From Erysipelotrichaceae bacterium (lineage in GTDB: Bacteria; Bacillota_I; Bacilli_A; Erysipelotrichales; Coprobacillaceae): 20,503 bases of DNA. Both the position numbers and the translations under genes were made by a program. Shown here one piece after another: positions 6,346-14,472 of the stretch. The stretch lies in the NCBI GenBank assembly GCA_021200395.1, contig JAJQGQ010000033.1, positions 1 to 20,503 of the forward strand, given 5' to 3'. Numbering within the stretch: position 1 is the first letter of the stretch; each line of letters opens with the position of its first letter. Under the pieces are notes generated by a model. That model made no database searches. It was given only the letters and a program-made list of their open reading frames with translations, and was not told where the DNA came from.

Positions 6346-7543
6346 AGAAGAAACAATCTTGCTAGAAGTGCTTAGATGTGCGATTCATAATGAATCTGTT
6401 GATTCATTAGAACTCACACCTGAAGAAGCCTTCAACATCCTTAATCTCGCCCAAATTCATCATATTGCGCCACTTATCTATGACAAAATATACATGTACA
6501 TACCTACACAAATACAAGCTCTATGGAAATCAAACATATCTCAACAAACAGTGATACAAATTATCAGAACCGATAACTTTATCAAACTCTATCAAGATAT
6601 GTTGAATAATAACTTCATACCACTAGTATTCAAAGGTATTGTTTGTCGTAACATTTATCCAAATCCTGATTTAAGAATATCAGGAGACGAAGATTTATTA
6701 ATAGAAAAGAAAAATCAAAAACGTATGGATGACTATCTTATAAGTCAAGGCTTTAACAGAGAAGGGGACTATGATGATGTTAAGGATGAAATTGGCTATC
6801 GTCATCAAACTTTAAACCTTTACTTAGAAATACATACATCACTCTTTTCTAAGGAATCACCATATGCTTTTCTTAATGACTATTTCCAAGATGTCTTTGA
6901 GAAAAAAATAACACTCACCATCCAAAAACAAACATTCTATACATTCAATCATACTGAGCATCTTATCTACTTACTAGCTCATAGCTACAAACACTTTGTT
7001 CATGGAGGTTTTGGTCTAAGACAAGTATGTGATATGGTTATGTTTATGCATACTTATGGTGAATACATCAATTATACAGATGTTGATGCTTTTATGGATC
7101 AATATTCACTCGATTGTTTTTGGAGTAATCTATTGGATATTGGTAGAACGTATCTTGGTTTTGATGAAGATAAGGCCCATTATCATATCCACAATGATAA
7201 CATTGATTCTTACGATTTACTTGTGGATTTGATGCAAAGTGGTATCTTTGGTGCTTCAACCTCAGAGCGTAAACATAGCTCCAATATGACACTAGAAGCC
7301 ATAGGTTCTAACAACACTTCTACTTTCAAAAGTATCATGAAATCACTATTTCCTGATACCAACTATATCAAATCAACCTATGCTTATACCAAAAAATATC
7401 CAATCCTATTACCTATTGGATATATCCATAGAATATTATCTTATCTATTTAATAAAAAAGAAAAATCAGGCACAGCAGTCGTTGAAATAGGGAGACAACG
7501 TATTGCCTTGCTAAAAAAATACAAAATTATCAAGGAGGACTAA
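6338..7543 (+). CDS. Nucleotidyltransferase family 5 (RiPP-associated type)
   Basis: A 401-residue protein with the features of the uncharacterised nucleotidyltransferase family often found in peptide clusters. An N-terminal helical part leads to the core PLVFKGIVCRNIYP, then RISGDEDLLI with the acidic pair Asp117 and Asp119 as candidate metal ligands, and Y-L-E-I-H-T-S near residue 165. The helical C-terminal half includes H-L-I-Y-L-L-A-H-S-Y-K-H. In the paeninodin lasso cluster a related gene sits beside a precursor kinase, and two such kinases lie in this window. Substrate and reaction are not established; transfer of a nucleotide or other group to a phosphorylated peptide is a guess. It overlaps the ABC gene by 8 bp. 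Confidence 0.82.
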   Translation: MNKEETILLEVLRCAIHNESVDSLELTPEEAFNILNLAQIHHIAPLIYDKIYMYIPTQIQALWKSNISQQTVIQIIRTDNFIKLYQDMLNNNFIPLVFKGIVCRNIYPNPDLRISGDEDLLIEKKNQKRMDDYLISQGFNREGDYDDVKDEIGYRHQTLNLYLEIHTSLFSKESPYAFLNDYFQDVFEKKITLTIQKQTFYTFNHTEHLIYLLAHSYKHFVHGGFGLRQVCDMVMFMHTYGEYINYTDVDAFMDQYSLDCFWSNLLDIGRTYLGFDEDKAHYHIHNDNIDSYDLLVDLMQSGIFGASTSERKHSSNMTLEAIGSNNTSTFKSIMKSLFPDTNYIKSTYAYTKKYPILLPIGYIHRILSYLFNKKEKSGTAVVEIGRQRIALLKKYKIIKED

Positions 7544-7545
7544 AA

Positions 7546-7827
7546 ATGGCTAAAAAATATCAAGCAAAAGATGGTTTTGTCGCTAGAAAAATAGCAGGGG
7601 AACTATTATTAGTTCCAGTAGGGGAAAGAGTACAAGACCTCAATGGTATGATCTATTTAAATGAAACAAGTCAATTTATTTGGGATGCTTTAGCTAATCC
7701 TGTTACTATTGACGAAATCGTTGCAAAAATCAAAAGTGAATTCAATGTTAAAGACAATGATGTTGAACAAGATGTTCAACAATTCATTGACGATGCTTTA
7801 ACCAATGAATTGATTATTGAAATATAA
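7546..7827 (+). CDS. PqqD-like protein 2
   Basis: A 93-residue PqqD-family protein, three bases after the nucleotidyltransferase stop, with an AAGGAGG ribosome binding site. Visible parts: GFVARKIAGELLLVPVGE strands, the NGMIYLNETSQFIWDAL helix and a winged-helix C terminus with DVEQDVQQFIDDAL. This IAGE-x-x-x-V-P-V-G-E form groups with the genes at 17288 and 17732, not with its immediate neighbour at 7851. Its expected job is leader-peptide recognition. Confidence 0.85.
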   Translation: MAKKYQAKDGFVARKIAGELLLVPVGERVQDLNGMIYLNETSQFIWDALANPVTIDEIVAKIKSEFNVKDNDVEQDVQQFIDDALTNELIIEI

Positions 7828-8121
7828 AACAAAATGGGAGAAAAAATATCATGAAAATAAGGGAAAATCTAGTTTTAAGAAAAATTGGTGATGAATTCAT
7901 CATCATACCAACAGGCTTTGATGCTATTACGTATCAGGGCCTTATGTCTATTGACAAATTTGGTGCCTTATTATGGCATCAACTTATCCAAGATACAACA
8001 TTTGAACATATCGTTGATAAAGTTATAGAAATATATGATGTTGATGAAACAACTGCAAGAAGAGATGTCAAATCTTATTTAGACCTTCTAAATAAGTACC
8101 AGGTGTTAGAAAATGTATGAA
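7820..8121 (+). repeat. Parent copy of the duplicated pqqD block
   Basis: This block carries the same edges as 2646-2947: 22 identical bases at the left (here the end of PqqD-like gene 2) and 16 at the right (here the start of the regulator gene). Because both edges are functional coding sequence here, this copy is probably the original. Confidence 0.6.
7851..8120 (+). CDS. PqqD-like protein 3
   Basis: An 89-residue PqqD-family protein: L-V-L-R-K-I-G-D-E-F-I-I-I-P strands, LMSIDKFGALLWHQLI helix, and DVDETTARRDVKSYLDLLNKY winged-helix end. It is the close paralogue of the protein encoded at 2674. A GGGAG site precedes the ATG. Its last codons overlap the start of the regulator gene by 8 bp, so the two are translationally coupled. 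It probably supplies leader binding for one of the kinases or radical SAM enzymes, but which one cannot be told from sequence. Confidence 0.85.
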   Translation: MKIRENLVLRKIGDEFIIIPTGFDAITYQGLMSIDKFGALLWHQLIQDTTFEHIVDKVIEIYDVDETTARRDVKSYLDLLNKYQVLENV

Positions 8122-10212
8122 AACAAATATCGTATACCAACCGATATCAAACTCATGCGTCGTGGCAAGATCAATGAACATCTCCATGATCTCCTAACAA
8201 AAAATCATTGTTTATACTTACAAGGCCTTGCAGGGTGTTCCAAGACATATACTTTATATTCTCTAGTATTAGAATTCTATAAGAATCGTTATGTTTATTA
8301 TCATCTTGACCAAGATGATAATAATATCGATACCTTTAATGAACATATGTCTTTGGCTTTCCAAATGGCTTCAATAGATCCCAACCAAATAGATAAACCT
8401 TATCTATTTGTGTTGGATCAATTTGAAGTCATTGACAATCTGCAAGTCCTTGAGACGCTTAAAACATTCATTGAATACCGTCCTAATCATCTAGACATCA
8501 TCATCGCATCTAGACAATGTGTTCCTGAAATATTACGTGACTTCTTACTTTATCATAAGTTGTTTCTTGTTGAAGATTGTTCATTATTTTATGAACGTAA
8601 CGAAATTATTCAAATTCAAAAAAACTATGTTCGTAAAAAGATCAATCCCCATAAAATCTATCAACTGACTCTTGGATGGCCAGTGTTAGTCAATTATTAT
8701 CTATATCATTCTACAAATGATATAGATAATCATGTCATCAACGATTTCTTTGATCATTTATCATTATCTGAATCCATGCATAAAATACTACAAATTGTAT
8801 CTTTTGCTAGTTATACAACTTTAGAATTATTAGAAAGCTTAGATTTTGATAACTTAGAGGAAGATTTATTTTATCTTTATCTTAATTCATTATTATATAA
8901 CGATCATCATAAAATATATACAATACCTGTATTATCTTATTATTATCAAAGAAAATATGATCATCTTAAAAAAGATATTTTACAACTTTGTCTTCCTTAT
9001 TATCTAGAACATAATGATAAGGTAGATATATTATATTGTTACTATCATTCAGATGATGAAAAGTTATTATCTTATGTTAAGGAAAATGTCTTTGATATGG
9101 AATCTATATGTAATATATCTCAATATAAAAAAGTAGTTGATAAACTCACAAATCATACTGATAAAGAAGTCCTTTATCTTAAAGGACTATACGCTCTGTA
9201 TATGAATTATGAATCATTATATAATCATATCTTAAATCAATTTAAAGATGATCCTCAATACTATTATAATCTCACTTATCGTAATGAAACTATGGACTAT
9301 CATACTTATTTACCATTAAAGAATAAAGATATAAGACTATATACTATTACAGGTAATACAGCATCAGTCATTGGTGGCTTAAAAGATCTTTGTTATAGCT
9401 ATAAACTCAAATATACCAATCCATCACACTATGAACTCATTAAGCAAAAGCTTAATGATGATGAGATGCTCTATTATGATTTAGGTGAAATAGAATATGA
9501 CTTTTATACAGGCCAATATAGAAAATCTTTAGAAGCATTAGATGAATATGCGATGTCTCATACAAATCTACCGATAGATTTGTATATGGTCATTGCTACA
9601 CTATATTTTAAGATCTACTATTGTGCAGGTCTTAAAGTCAATGCCTTAGACTATTATCAACAATATGCATCACATATCATAGATGATCGTAGTAATTATC
9701 AGTTATCTAAGTTTATGGAATATTATACGATTTATATTGATTGTTTACTCCAAAATCATGAACAAGTCTATAACTGGTATCGTGATAATAGAACTGAAGA
9801 CAATACGACTTACGAAAGTCATTTCCATATCTATTTACAAGCTAGATACTATTATATGAGTGAACACTATGATAAAGCTTTCTTATATTTTAATAAGCTA
9901 GAAAATTATATTTCACGAAGAAATCGTGTTATCGATTTAAGTGAATGTTTGTTTGCTGAAGCTTGTTGTTTATATGCTTTAAATGATAAAGATAAATCGT
10001 TACTAAAAGCAACCTCCAGTTTTTCGCTCGGGGGGGGGTACAAACTGATTTTTCCTTATATTACTTATGATCAATATGGTTTGGAAGTTTTAACAATGTA
10101 TCAGGAGATGCTTAATGATACATCGGATGTAATGTATGATAATAACATTGTTAATAAATCCTATCAGGATTATATTGATGACATTATCGATACATCAAAA
10201 AAAACTCATTAA
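8113..10212 (+). CDS. MalT-like regulator, ATPase and sensor part (HTH out of frame)
   Basis: A 699-residue protein as read. Residues 30-110 form a STAND-type ATPase start: Walker A G38-x-x-G41-x-x-K44-T45 and Walker B PYLFVLDQFE (about 97-104). The rest is helical and Tyr/His-rich with repeat-like segments (for example about 470-640), the usual peptide- or ligand-sensing arm of MalT relatives. These regulators normally end in a LuxR-type helix-turn-helix. Here the frame stops at 10212, and that domain follows directly in the +1 frame (10193-10435). The switch point coincides with an A8 run; one base fewer gives a single protein of about 773 residues. A G9 tract encoding Gly-Gly-Gly lies 158 bp upstream of the A run. 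The gene is coupled to PqqD-like gene 3 and closes the operon. Confidence 0.8.
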   Translation: MYENKYRIPTDIKLMRRGKINEHLHDLLTKNHCLYLQGLAGCSKTYTLYSLVLEFYKNRYVYYHLDQDDNNIDTFNEHMSLAFQMASIDPNQIDKPYLFVLDQFEVIDNLQVLETLKTFIEYRPNHLDIIIASRQCVPEILRDFLLYHKLFLVEDCSLFYERNEIIQIQKNYVRKKINPHKIYQLTLGWPVLVNYYLYHSTNDIDNHVINDFFDHLSLSESMHKILQIVSFASYTTLELLESLDFDNLEEDLFYLYLNSLLYNDHHKIYTIPVLSYYYQRKYDHLKKDILQLCLPYYLEHNDKVDILYCYYHSDDEKLLSYVKENVFDMESICNISQYKKVVDKLTNHTDKEVLYLKGLYALYMNYESLYNHILNQFKDDPQYYYNLTYRNETMDYHTYLPLKNKDIRLYTITGNTASVIGGLKDLCYSYKLKYTNPSHYELIKQKLNDDEMLYYDLGEIEYDFYTGQYRKSLEALDEYAMSHTNLPIDLYMVIATLYFKIYYCAGLKVNALDYYQQYASHIIDDRSNYQLSKFMEYYTIYIDCLLQNHEQVYNWYRDNRTEDNTTYESHFHIYLQARYYYMSEHYDKAFLYFNKLENYISRRNRVIDLSECLFAEACCLYALNDKDKSLLKATSSFSLGGGYKLIFPYITYDQYGLEVLTMYQEMLNDTSDVMYDNNIVNKSYQDYIDDIIDTSKKTH
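10030..10038 (+). repeat. G9 homopolymer inside the regulator gene
   Basis: Nine consecutive G in an otherwise AT-rich coding sequence, read in frame as three Gly codons. Losing one G brings a stop at 10046-10048; gaining one G (equivalent to losing two) brings a stop at 10068-10070. Only lengths that differ by multiples of three keep the frame open. Such tracts are classic slippage sites for phase variation. Confidence 0.9.
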
Positions 10213-10435
10213 ACTTTATCCTCATGAACAAAGCAATAACTATGATCTCACAATCAAAGAAAAAGAAGTTCTTAAATGTATCATCAAAGGATATACCAAT
10301 AAAGACATATCAGAAGAATTAGTTATATCTCTGTCTACGGTTAAAACCCATGTTTCTAACATCTACAGCAAGCTTGGTGTTAAAAACCGTTCACAAGCCA
10401 TTAGAATTGCGAAAGAAAACAACATCATTAACTAG
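10193..10435 (+). pseudogene. LuxR-type DNA-binding domain, separated by frameshift from the regulator
   Basis: About 80 residues that contain a complete LuxR C-terminal helix-turn-helix: LTIKEKEVLKCIIKGYTNKD, then ISLSTVKTHVSNIYSKLGVK and NRSQAI. It lies one frame away from the 8113-10212 protein. No ribosome binding site precedes an in-frame start; the ATG at 10136 has none. The domain is therefore best read as the missing C terminus, which would be made only if the A8 run (10197-10204) is seven or ten bases long in the template or transcript. Residues before the domain (KKLIKLYPHEQSNNYD) run on naturally from the upstream protein. It could be a sequencing error, a phase-off allele or a slippage product. 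Confidence 0.75.
10197..10204 (+). repeat. A8 homopolymer at the regulator frameshift
   Basis: Eight A within the codons for Ser-Lys-Lys near the end of the open frame. Removing one A joins the ATPase/sensor part to the LuxR-type DNA-binding domain. RNA polymerase and DNA polymerase can both slip on such runs. Confidence 0.85.
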
Positions 10436-10455
10436 GAAGAACTCTCTTCCTTTTT
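10434..10455 (+). terminator. Terminator of the main operon
   Basis: A 7-bp stem AGGAAGA/TCTTCCT (10434-10440 with 10445-10451) overlapping the regulator stop codon, a four-base loop and T10451-10455. The same stem core and tail recur in the terminator at 17566. Confidence 0.75.
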
Positions 10456-10460
10456 AAATA

Positions 10461-10492
10461 CCTAAAATCGTACTTTAGGAGGATAAAAATAT
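10461..10492 (+). promoter_or_regulatory. Conserved intergenic element, copy 1 (head of module A)
   Basis: An inverted repeat CCTAAA/TTTAGG (10461-10466 with 10474-10479) around the spacer ATCGTAC. The stretch 10467-10492 matches 17614-17639 at 21 of 26 positions, and where the arms differ the pairing is kept on both sides. Both copies lie just after related terminators and ahead of a precursor-containing unit. It may be an operator, for instance for the LuxR-type regulator, or an RNA element. Confidence 0.5.
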
Positions 10493-10606
10493 CACCTCTA
10501 AGTGATATCATTTCTTATGAATAGTTGATTTATATCTCTATCAACATAGTCTTATGTCAACTAATTTAGGGAAAGGAGGAATTACCTTTAAATCAATTAA
10601 AGGTAA
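10489..10606 (+). promoter_or_regulatory. Hairpin-rich leader of the VWA gene
   Basis: Three inverted repeats follow each other: 10489-10495 with 10502-10508 (7 bp), 10524-10529 with 10540-10545 (6 bp), and a 10-bp stem 10582-10591 with 10597-10606. The last ends a few bases before the true ribosome binding site GAAGGAG. A second Shine-Dalgarno-like AAAGGAGG (10572-10579) lies ahead of it with no start codon. No convincing promoter can be named here. The folded leader suggests control at the RNA level. Confidence 0.45.
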
Positions 10607-10624
10607 CTACGAAGGAGAAAACAA

Positions 10625-13600
10625 ATGATTAGAAAAATTTTATTAAAACTATGTTCTTCTTTTCTAGCAATTGCAATGGTTGTTGGTTTATTATCAACTG
10701 GCATATCATCCAATGTTGTTTATGCTGAAGGTGATGTTGACACCCCTGAAACAACTACCAGTGGTATCGAACTTACCAAAACTGCAACTCTAGAAGACGA
10801 TGGAACATACACAATCGATCTTGAAGCTTATGCAACTGGTACAACAACTACCACTACAACAACTTCAAGCGTACCTTTAGATATTGTTTTAGTAGTTGAC
10901 CAGTCTGGATCAATGACTGATACAATTTCTAGTACTTCTACTTCATATGAAGCTTTGCAAGAACAAAGTTATACTTATAGTAGTTATGGCTCTAAAAGTT
11001 ATTATTATTTAGCAGAAGATGGTAATTATTATAAAGTATCAAGAAAAAACGATGGTGGATATGGCATATTAAACGATCCAAAATGTTATTTGTACTACAC
11101 TGATAATAATAATGTCACATATTATCTTAGTGGAACAACAGTAACAACAATAAAACCGGATGGTGTTAATAGTCAAACTGAAACTATTTGGACAGGTGTA
11201 CTTTATTCTGTTACAACGACTACAACTTCAACAACTAAACTTGTTGCATTACAAACAGCGGTTACAAACTTTGTTGGAACAATTCAGGATAATGCTGAAA
11301 AATATAGTGTTGATCATAGAATAGCAATAGTTGGATTTGCATCTAATAATAGTGATGGAACTAGTGGATCTAGTAGCAAATATTCAATAAGTAGTGGTAG
11401 CTCTAGTTCATACTGGGTAAATACTGGTTTATTTATTAATGGCTCATTAACAAATTATGGTTCAAGTTCAAGCAATACAAATACTCAATTAACATCTGAT
11501 GATTATAAAAAAGCTTTAGTTTCTGTTAATGATAATGGAAGTGTTGCTTCCTCTATTACTGAAGCAATTAGTAATTTTGCTGCAAGTGGTACAACTCGTA
11601 CACAATATGGTTTGGAAATGGCTAATCAAGTATTTTATAATAATCCTATAGAAGAAGGATCAAATCGCCAACGTATAGTAGTAGTATTTACTGATGGCCA
11701 GCCTGGTCAAAATAGCAGTAATTTCTCTACTGATAATGCTAATTCTACTATATCTAAAGCTAATACAGCTAAAAATACATATAATGCTACTGTTTATTCT
11801 ATTGGATTATATACTTCTACACAGAGCGATAATGTTACAAATTTCATGAATTATATTTCATCAAATTATCCAAATGCAACATCAATGACAGCTGCGGGAA
11901 CTAAAGCAGATACGAAATATTATATGACTGCGTCTAATGCAACAGAACTGAATAATGTTTTTAGTACTATCACCACTGATGCCACGAGTTCATCTACTTT
12001 CGTTACATTGGCTGCAAATTCAGTAATGAAAGATATTATGGGTGATGGATTTACTCTGACTAGTGATTCTGAGGTCACGGTTGCGACATATTCTGGAACA
12101 GCTGATTCGGATGGAAATATCACTTTTGATATGGATCAAGCAACTACTACCTCTAATGCTTGCACAGTCACAAAGGACATAGAGAGCAACACGGTTTCTG
12201 TTATTGGATTCAACTATGCTGATAAGTATATTAGTAGTGGACATCAAGGTGAAAAGATTTGTGTAACAATCAAAGGTGTATTACCTACTGAAAGTGTTAC
12301 AACAGGAGAAGCAGTAAATACAAATGCTGCTACTTCAGGTATTTATGCAACTGCAGATGCTACTGAAGCAACAGCTACATTTAAACAACCACAAACTATT
12401 ATAACAAAGAAATTATATGTTATAGATTATGCTAAAGATACAGATTTATGTGACACTAACCTTGATGAAGGTGATGCATTAGATCAAGATGCTTCAATAA
12501 CAGCTATTGCTACAAAATTCGAGGATGTAAGTGATAATGACAATGAATTAACTCTAAATTATGGTTATGTTTTAAATGATAGCTATGATTCAAAAGTAAG
12601 TGTAGTATATAGACCTAAAACAATGCAATGGAATGGGTATGATAGTTTCTATGTATTTGGTCAAACTACTAATGAAGAATTTATGAGCTATACAACCAAT
12701 ACAAATGCTCGTGTCGCTGAAGGTGATAATGATACAGCAAACTTATGGAGTAAAGTTAGCGTAATACCTGCAAATAACGTTTACTATGAAGATGATTTTA
12801 TTACAACTACAAGTGATTCTTCAGAATCTACAAATAAAGTTGGTATTGTATATAGTGGTAATGATTGGACAACAGATGGATCAGCATTATCCAATGATGC
12901 AATTGCTAATAGTGGTGTTTATGGTTGGGAAACTAGCTTAAGTGATGATGCAACATATAGTGATGGTACTGCACATACTTCTAGTACTGATGGTGCAACA
13001 GCTACATTTACATTTACTGGTACAGGTGTTGATATTTATAGTAGAACAACTATGAGTACTGGAACAGTTTATGCTAAATTAACTGGAAATACTGAATATG
13101 GAACTTCTGTAACAAAGAGACTTATCGTTGATAATTTAGCTGTATCAAATAATGAAACAGGTTATTATCAAATTCCTACTGTTTCTTTTGAAGATTTAAA
13201 ATATGGAACTTATACAGTCACTTTAACTGTTACATCTCAAGCTGAAGGTCGTAGTACTTATTATCTTGATGGCATCCGTGTTTATAATCCATTAGGCACT
13301 GTTACAGAAGAAGATGGTGATGCATATGAAGCATATGCTGGTGATAATGAATTAAATGCTGTATTTACAGAAGTACGAGATCTTCTTCTTACTGACGAAA
13401 CTTTTACTGCTGATTATGATGGTACGCGTGCTGTTGTATTTATTGATAAAAATACATATAATGGCGATGGAGAGACAAATAATTCTACATCGATTGTCGG
13501 CACATATGTAGATTTAGGTCCTAAGAATGAAGTTTATCTTAAAAAAGGTCAATCTATAGCTTTTAAAGTAGACGCTGATTATGGTACAGATGTTCATTAT

Positions 13601-14116
13601 TATATTGGATTGAAGGCTCTTAATGGTGCTACAACAGCTAAAGTTACTGATGGAACTTCTGAAATGAAGACATTAACAATAAGTGGAGCATCTGATCTTT
13701 ATTATGAAATCACACCTTATGAAACCGTATTTGGTAAATTATATATAATGATTGAAAATACAACTGATAACTTATTGTCAGTTACTAAATTACGTACAAC
13801 GGCAACTACTATTTATGAAGATTCAACTTCATCTACAGATTCAGGTACAAATTCAGCAATTGTTTTATTAAGTGCTGATGATGTAAATGATATATTAGCA
13901 TATGCAAATACATTTAACTCACTAACAACTGTTGATTATGTTGATGATGAATACTCAGATACTGAAATAACAGAAGACGATATTGTAATTGAAAATCCAG
14001 AAGTGGATGATACTGAAGATAACGAAGAAGTTGAGGATACTACTACAAATGAATCACAATCTGTATTTGGTGGTATTATCAATTCAATTCGTAATTGGTT
14101 TAGCTCATGGAGATGA
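10625..14116 (+). CDS. Large secreted VWA-domain protein
   Basis: A 1163-residue protein with a signal peptide (cleavage expected after V-V-Y-A, residue 34), then a Thr-rich linker. The VWA domain has the metal site D92-Q-S94-G-S96 in VVDQSGSM, a Thr in GTTRTQYG near residue 323 and the Asp of V-V-F-T-D-G near 357. The domain is stretched by a Tyr- and Ser-rich insertion after the first strand. A beta-rich region around 785-900 (F-T-G-T-G-V-D-I-Y-S-R, then Y-Y-L-D-G-I-R-V) resembles a galactose-binding-type module. The C terminus is acidic and then amphipathic, GGIINSIRNWFSSWR, with no LPxTG signal. It is followed after four bases by precursor A. An adhesive or scaffold role outside the cell is inferred. 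Confidence 0.88.
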   Translation: MIRKILLKLCSSFLAIAMVVGLLSTGISSNVVYAEGDVDTPETTTSGIELTKTATLEDDGTYTIDLEAYATGTTTTTTTTSSVPLDIVLVVDQSGSMTDTISSTSTSYEALQEQSYTYSSYGSKSYYYLAEDGNYYKVSRKNDGGYGILNDPKCYLYYTDNNNVTYYLSGTTVTTIKPDGVNSQTETIWTGVLYSVTTTTTSTTKLVALQTAVTNFVGTIQDNAEKYSVDHRIAIVGFASNNSDGTSGSSSKYSISSGSSSSYWVNTGLFINGSLTNYGSSSSNTNTQLTSDDYKKALVSVNDNGSVASSITEAISNFAASGTTRTQYGLEMANQVFYNNPIEEGSNRQRIVVVFTDGQPGQNSSNFSTDNANSTISKANTAKNTYNATVYSIGLYTSTQSDNVTNFMNYISSNYPNATSMTAAGTKADTKYYMTASNATELNNVFSTITTDATSSSTFVTLAANSVMKDIMGDGFTLTSDSEVTVATYSGTADSDGNITFDMDQATTTSNACTVTKDIESNTVSVIGFNYADKYISSGHQGEKICVTIKGVLPTESVTTGEAVNTNAATSGIYATADATEATATFKQPQTIITKKLYVIDYAKDTDLCDTNLDEGDALDQDASITAIATKFEDVSDNDNELTLNYGYVLNDSYDSKVSVVYRPKTMQWNGYDSFYVFGQTTNEEFMSYTTNTNARVAEGDNDTANLWSKVSVIPANNVYYEDDFITTTSDSSESTNKVGIVYSGNDWTTDGSALSNDAIANSGVYGWETSLSDDATYSDGTAHTSSTDGATATFTFTGTGVDIYSRTTMSTGTVYAKLTGNTEYGTSVTKRLIVDNLAVSNNETGYYQIPTVSFEDLKYGTYTVTLTVTSQAEGRSTYYLDGIRVYNPLGTVTEEDGDAYEAYAGDNELNAVFTEVRDLLLTDETFTADYDGTRAVVFIDKNTYNGDGETNNSTSIVGTYVDLGPKNEVYLKKGQSIAFKVDADYGTDVHYYIGLKALNGATTAKVTDGTSEMKTLTISGASDLYYEITPYETVFGKLYIMIENTTDNLLSVTKLRTTATTIYEDSTSSTDSGTNSAIVLLSADDVNDILAYANTFNSLTTVDYVDDEYSDTEITEDDIVIENPEVDDTEDNEEVEDTTTNESQSVFGGIINSIRNWFSSWR

Positions 14117-14120
14117 TGAT

Positions 14121-14396
14121 ATGAAGAAAAAATATGAAAAACCAGGATTAATTTATGAATCATTTGAATTAAATCAAACAATTGCTGAAAGTTGTGGAGT
14201 TACTGGTGGTGGAAATAGTCTAGGAACGCCAAGTCATTGGAGTAAAGACACATGTGGATGGTCAATCGGTGGAAATATAGTTCTTTGGGGTTCTGCATCT
14301 AATGGATGTAATGATATAGTAGAAAATGATGATGGTGCACCAGATGGTATGTGTTATAATAACCCATCTCCAGGACAAACTATTTTCAGTTCATAA
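14121..14396 (+). CDS. RiPP-like precursor peptide A
   Basis: A 91-residue small protein from the ATG at 14121, with GGAG nine bases upstream. Residues 1-25 form a leader-like pattern shared with the peptide at 18042: M1, K2, K3, Y5, P8, L10, E13, E16, L17, I21, A22 and C25 are the same, with no gap. The rest is Gly/Asn/Ser-rich with four Cys (SCGV, DTCGW, NGCND, GMCYN) and ends in TIFSS. Leader-type identity plus a following HPr-kinase-like gene and SPASM enzyme make it the likely substrate of both. The C-terminal Ser is notable because the related kinase of paeninodin phosphorylates a C-terminal Ser. A terminator follows within 30 bp. Cleavage after the Ile-Ala pair is a guess. Confidence 0.75.
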   Translation: MKKKYEKPGLIYESFELNQTIAESCGVTGGGNSLGTPSHWSKDTCGWSIGGNIVLWGSASNGCNDIVENDDGAPDGMCYNNPSPGQTIFSS

Positions 14397-14424
14397 TTGA
14401 TTCAATAAAATAAAATGTATTATA

Positions 14425-14459
14425 GGGCGGGCAGCGCTAAAGTCTGCTCGTCCTTTTTT
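14425..14459 (+). terminator. Attenuator-like terminator between precursor A and its enzymes
   Basis: A 10-bp GC-rich stem (14425-14434 with 14444-14453, two G-U pairs), a 9-base loop and six T (14454-14459). It lies between the precursor and the modification genes of the same direction, as often seen where the precursor is needed in excess. The U tract reaches almost to the kinase's ribosome binding site. Confidence 0.85.
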
Positions 14460-14472
14460 GTGGAGGATATGT

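Noticed and set aside
7029..7292. Short open frames on both strands inside the nucleotidyltransferase gene
   Set aside because: They have no ribosome binding sites and no family resemblance, and the overlapping nucleotidyltransferase frame is clearly coding.
8113..10435. Treating the C-terminal LuxR domain as an independent small gene
   Set aside because: The ATG at 10136 has no ribosome binding site and would add an unrelated stretch. The residues just before the domain continue naturally from the upstream protein if one A is removed.
10477..10524. Leader mini-gene after AGGAGG at 10477-10482
   Set aside because: The only codon at the right distance is ATA, and the frame is just 12 codons long. 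The bases are explained by the conserved intergenic element and the next hairpin.
11920..12247. Leftward open frames inside the VWA gene
   Set aside because: These are shadows of the Thr/Ser/Asp-rich coding strand, with no starts supported by ribosome binding sites.
13989..14120. N-terminal extension of precursor A by 44 residues
   Set aside because: It overlaps the VWA gene in another frame, has no ribosome binding site and lacks the leader pattern. ATG 14121 has both a GGAG site and the shared M-K-K start.
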